5,800 nt of DNA from Oscillospiraceae bacterium (GTDB lineage Bacteria > Bacillota > Clostridia > Oscillospirales > Ruminococcaceae). Made by a program: the position numbers and the translations under genes. The stretch's first letter is position 1; every line of letters starts with the position of its first letter. The stretch spans positions 1-5,800 of the forward strand of contig DNUB01000207.1 of the NCBI GenBank assembly GCA_003508605.1, given 5' to 3'. Of the stretch, positions 5,556 through 5,800 are shown piece by piece. The notes beneath the pieces were generated by a model. The model did no database searches. It saw nothing but the letters and a program-made list of their open reading frames with translations, and was not told the origin of the DNA.

Positions 5556-5626
5556 AATATGTGCGGATAACCGCAGTTTTTATGTATGCTGTTTTTTGTG
5601 ATGGGTGCCGTCCCCGATACGATTCC

Positions 5627-5655
5627 AGTATATCATATTTTTGATATGGTGTCAA
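5627..5655 (-). promoter_or_regulatory. Near-consensus sigma-A promoter with a spacer palindrome
   Basis: On the minus strand TTGACA (5650-5655) is a perfect -35, the spacer is 17 nt, and TATACT (5627-5632) is a five-of-six -10. An A/T-rich stretch (5656-5676) lies directly upstream and could act as an UP element. The spacer holds arms ATATCA (5630-5635) and TGATAT (5642-5647), a possible repressor site. The predicted leader is about 65 nt to TTG (5555) or 90 nt to ATA (5531) and contains a small hairpin, TGCGG/CCGCA at 5562-5575. Confidence 0.8.
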
Positions 5656-5693
5656 CTTTTTATTTTGATAAAATTCAATATATCCGATAACCC

Positions 5694-5713
5694 TTGCAAA
5701 AGATTTTTTGCAA
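5694..5713. repeat. AT-rich inverted repeat upstream of the promoter
   Basis: TTGCAAAA (5694-5701) and TTTTGCAA (5706-5713) form a perfect 8-bp stem with a GATT loop. It sits between the terminator at 5712-5751 and the promoter at 5627-5655, overlapping the terminator's T-rich tail. It may assist transcript end formation, or it may be an upstream protein-binding site; nothing decides between these. Confidence 0.4.
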
Positions 5714-5751
5714 AATAAAAAGCGTGTCCTTACGGATTATAAGGACACGCT
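5712..5751 (-). terminator. Rho-independent terminator of an unseen gene to the right
   Basis: AGCGTGTCCTT (5721-5731) pairs perfectly with AAGGACACGCT (5741-5751) around a nine-base loop. On the minus strand the stem is followed by TTTTATTTTG. It would end a minus-strand transcript entering from beyond 5800 and insulate the strong promoter downstream. Confidence 0.75.
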
Positions 5752-5799
5752 TCAGCTTGTCAAAAAACCCTAAAAACTGTTTGTTTTTCGACAAGCTGA
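5752..5799. repeat. CAGCTTGT-type inverted repeat at the right edge
   Basis: TCAGCTTGTC (5752-5761) pairs perfectly with GACAAGCTGA (5790-5799). Pairing continues after one mismatch through AAAAAC/GTTTTT (5763-5768 with 5783-5788), leaving a loop of 14 bases. It abuts the terminator at 5712-5751. The CAGCTTGT/ACAAGCTG core is shared with the terminator at 183-227 at the other end of the window, suggesting a dispersed hairpin element. It may extend past the window end. Confidence 0.7.
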
Positions 5800-5800
5800 C

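Noticed and set aside
5529..5620. Riboswitch in the leader of the hypothetical gene
   Set aside because: The leader is short and contains only one 5-bp hairpin; I recognise no riboswitch core motif.

Overview
The window looks like chromosomal DNA of a Gram-positive anaerobe of the Clostridia, most plausibly Oscillospiraceae/Ruminococcus-like. This is inferred from strong AGGAGG-type ribosome binding sites, sigma-A style promoters with 17-nt spacers, hairpin terminators, moderate GC, and protein families I recall mainly from gut Clostridia. No ribosomal or other phylogenetic marker is present, so the placement is tentative. All five supported genes lie on the minus strand and are transcribed from right to left. 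I see no tRNA, rRNA, CRISPR array or transposase.

Layout in transcription order. (1) Right edge, 5800-5556: a CAGCTTGT/ACAAGCTG inverted repeat, a terminator for an unseen minus-strand gene, an AT-rich hairpin, then a near-consensus promoter (TTGACA-17-TATACT) with a palindrome in its spacer. (2) 5555-4314: a lineage-type hypothetical protein with a small basic N-terminal module, an aromatic beta-rich middle and an acidic helical tail made of a 30-residue tandem repeat. Its best Shine-Dalgarno sequence points to an ATA codon rather than to a normal start. (3) 4064-3018: an XRE-family regulator with a long helical sensor-like region. It has its own promoter, a possible operator and its own terminator. 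(4) 2776-1754: a MacroD-type ADP-ribosylhydrolase domain fused to a C-terminal helical, HTH-like domain, with its own promoter. (5) 1624-968 and 967-416: a von Willebrand A (MIDAS) protein and an iron-sulfur flavoprotein-like NAD(P)H:FMN oxidoreductase, joined stop-to-start (TAAATG). (6) Left edge, 415-1: 415 bases without a supportable gene. It holds a strong bidirectional terminator that carries the same CAGCTTGT/ACAAGCTG arms as the right-edge hairpin.

How the genes may work together: genes 2 and 3 look like independent units. The macro, vWA and flavoprotein genes could form one loosely linked group, because I find no convincing terminator between macro and vWA. ADP-ribose removal, a metal-dependent vWA scaffold and a redox flavoprotein would fit a stress or NAD-related role, but this is inference from proximity only. 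The points most worth a second look are the apparent ATA start, the repeat-tailed hypothetical protein, the macro-HTH fusion and the coupled vWA/flavoprotein pair.
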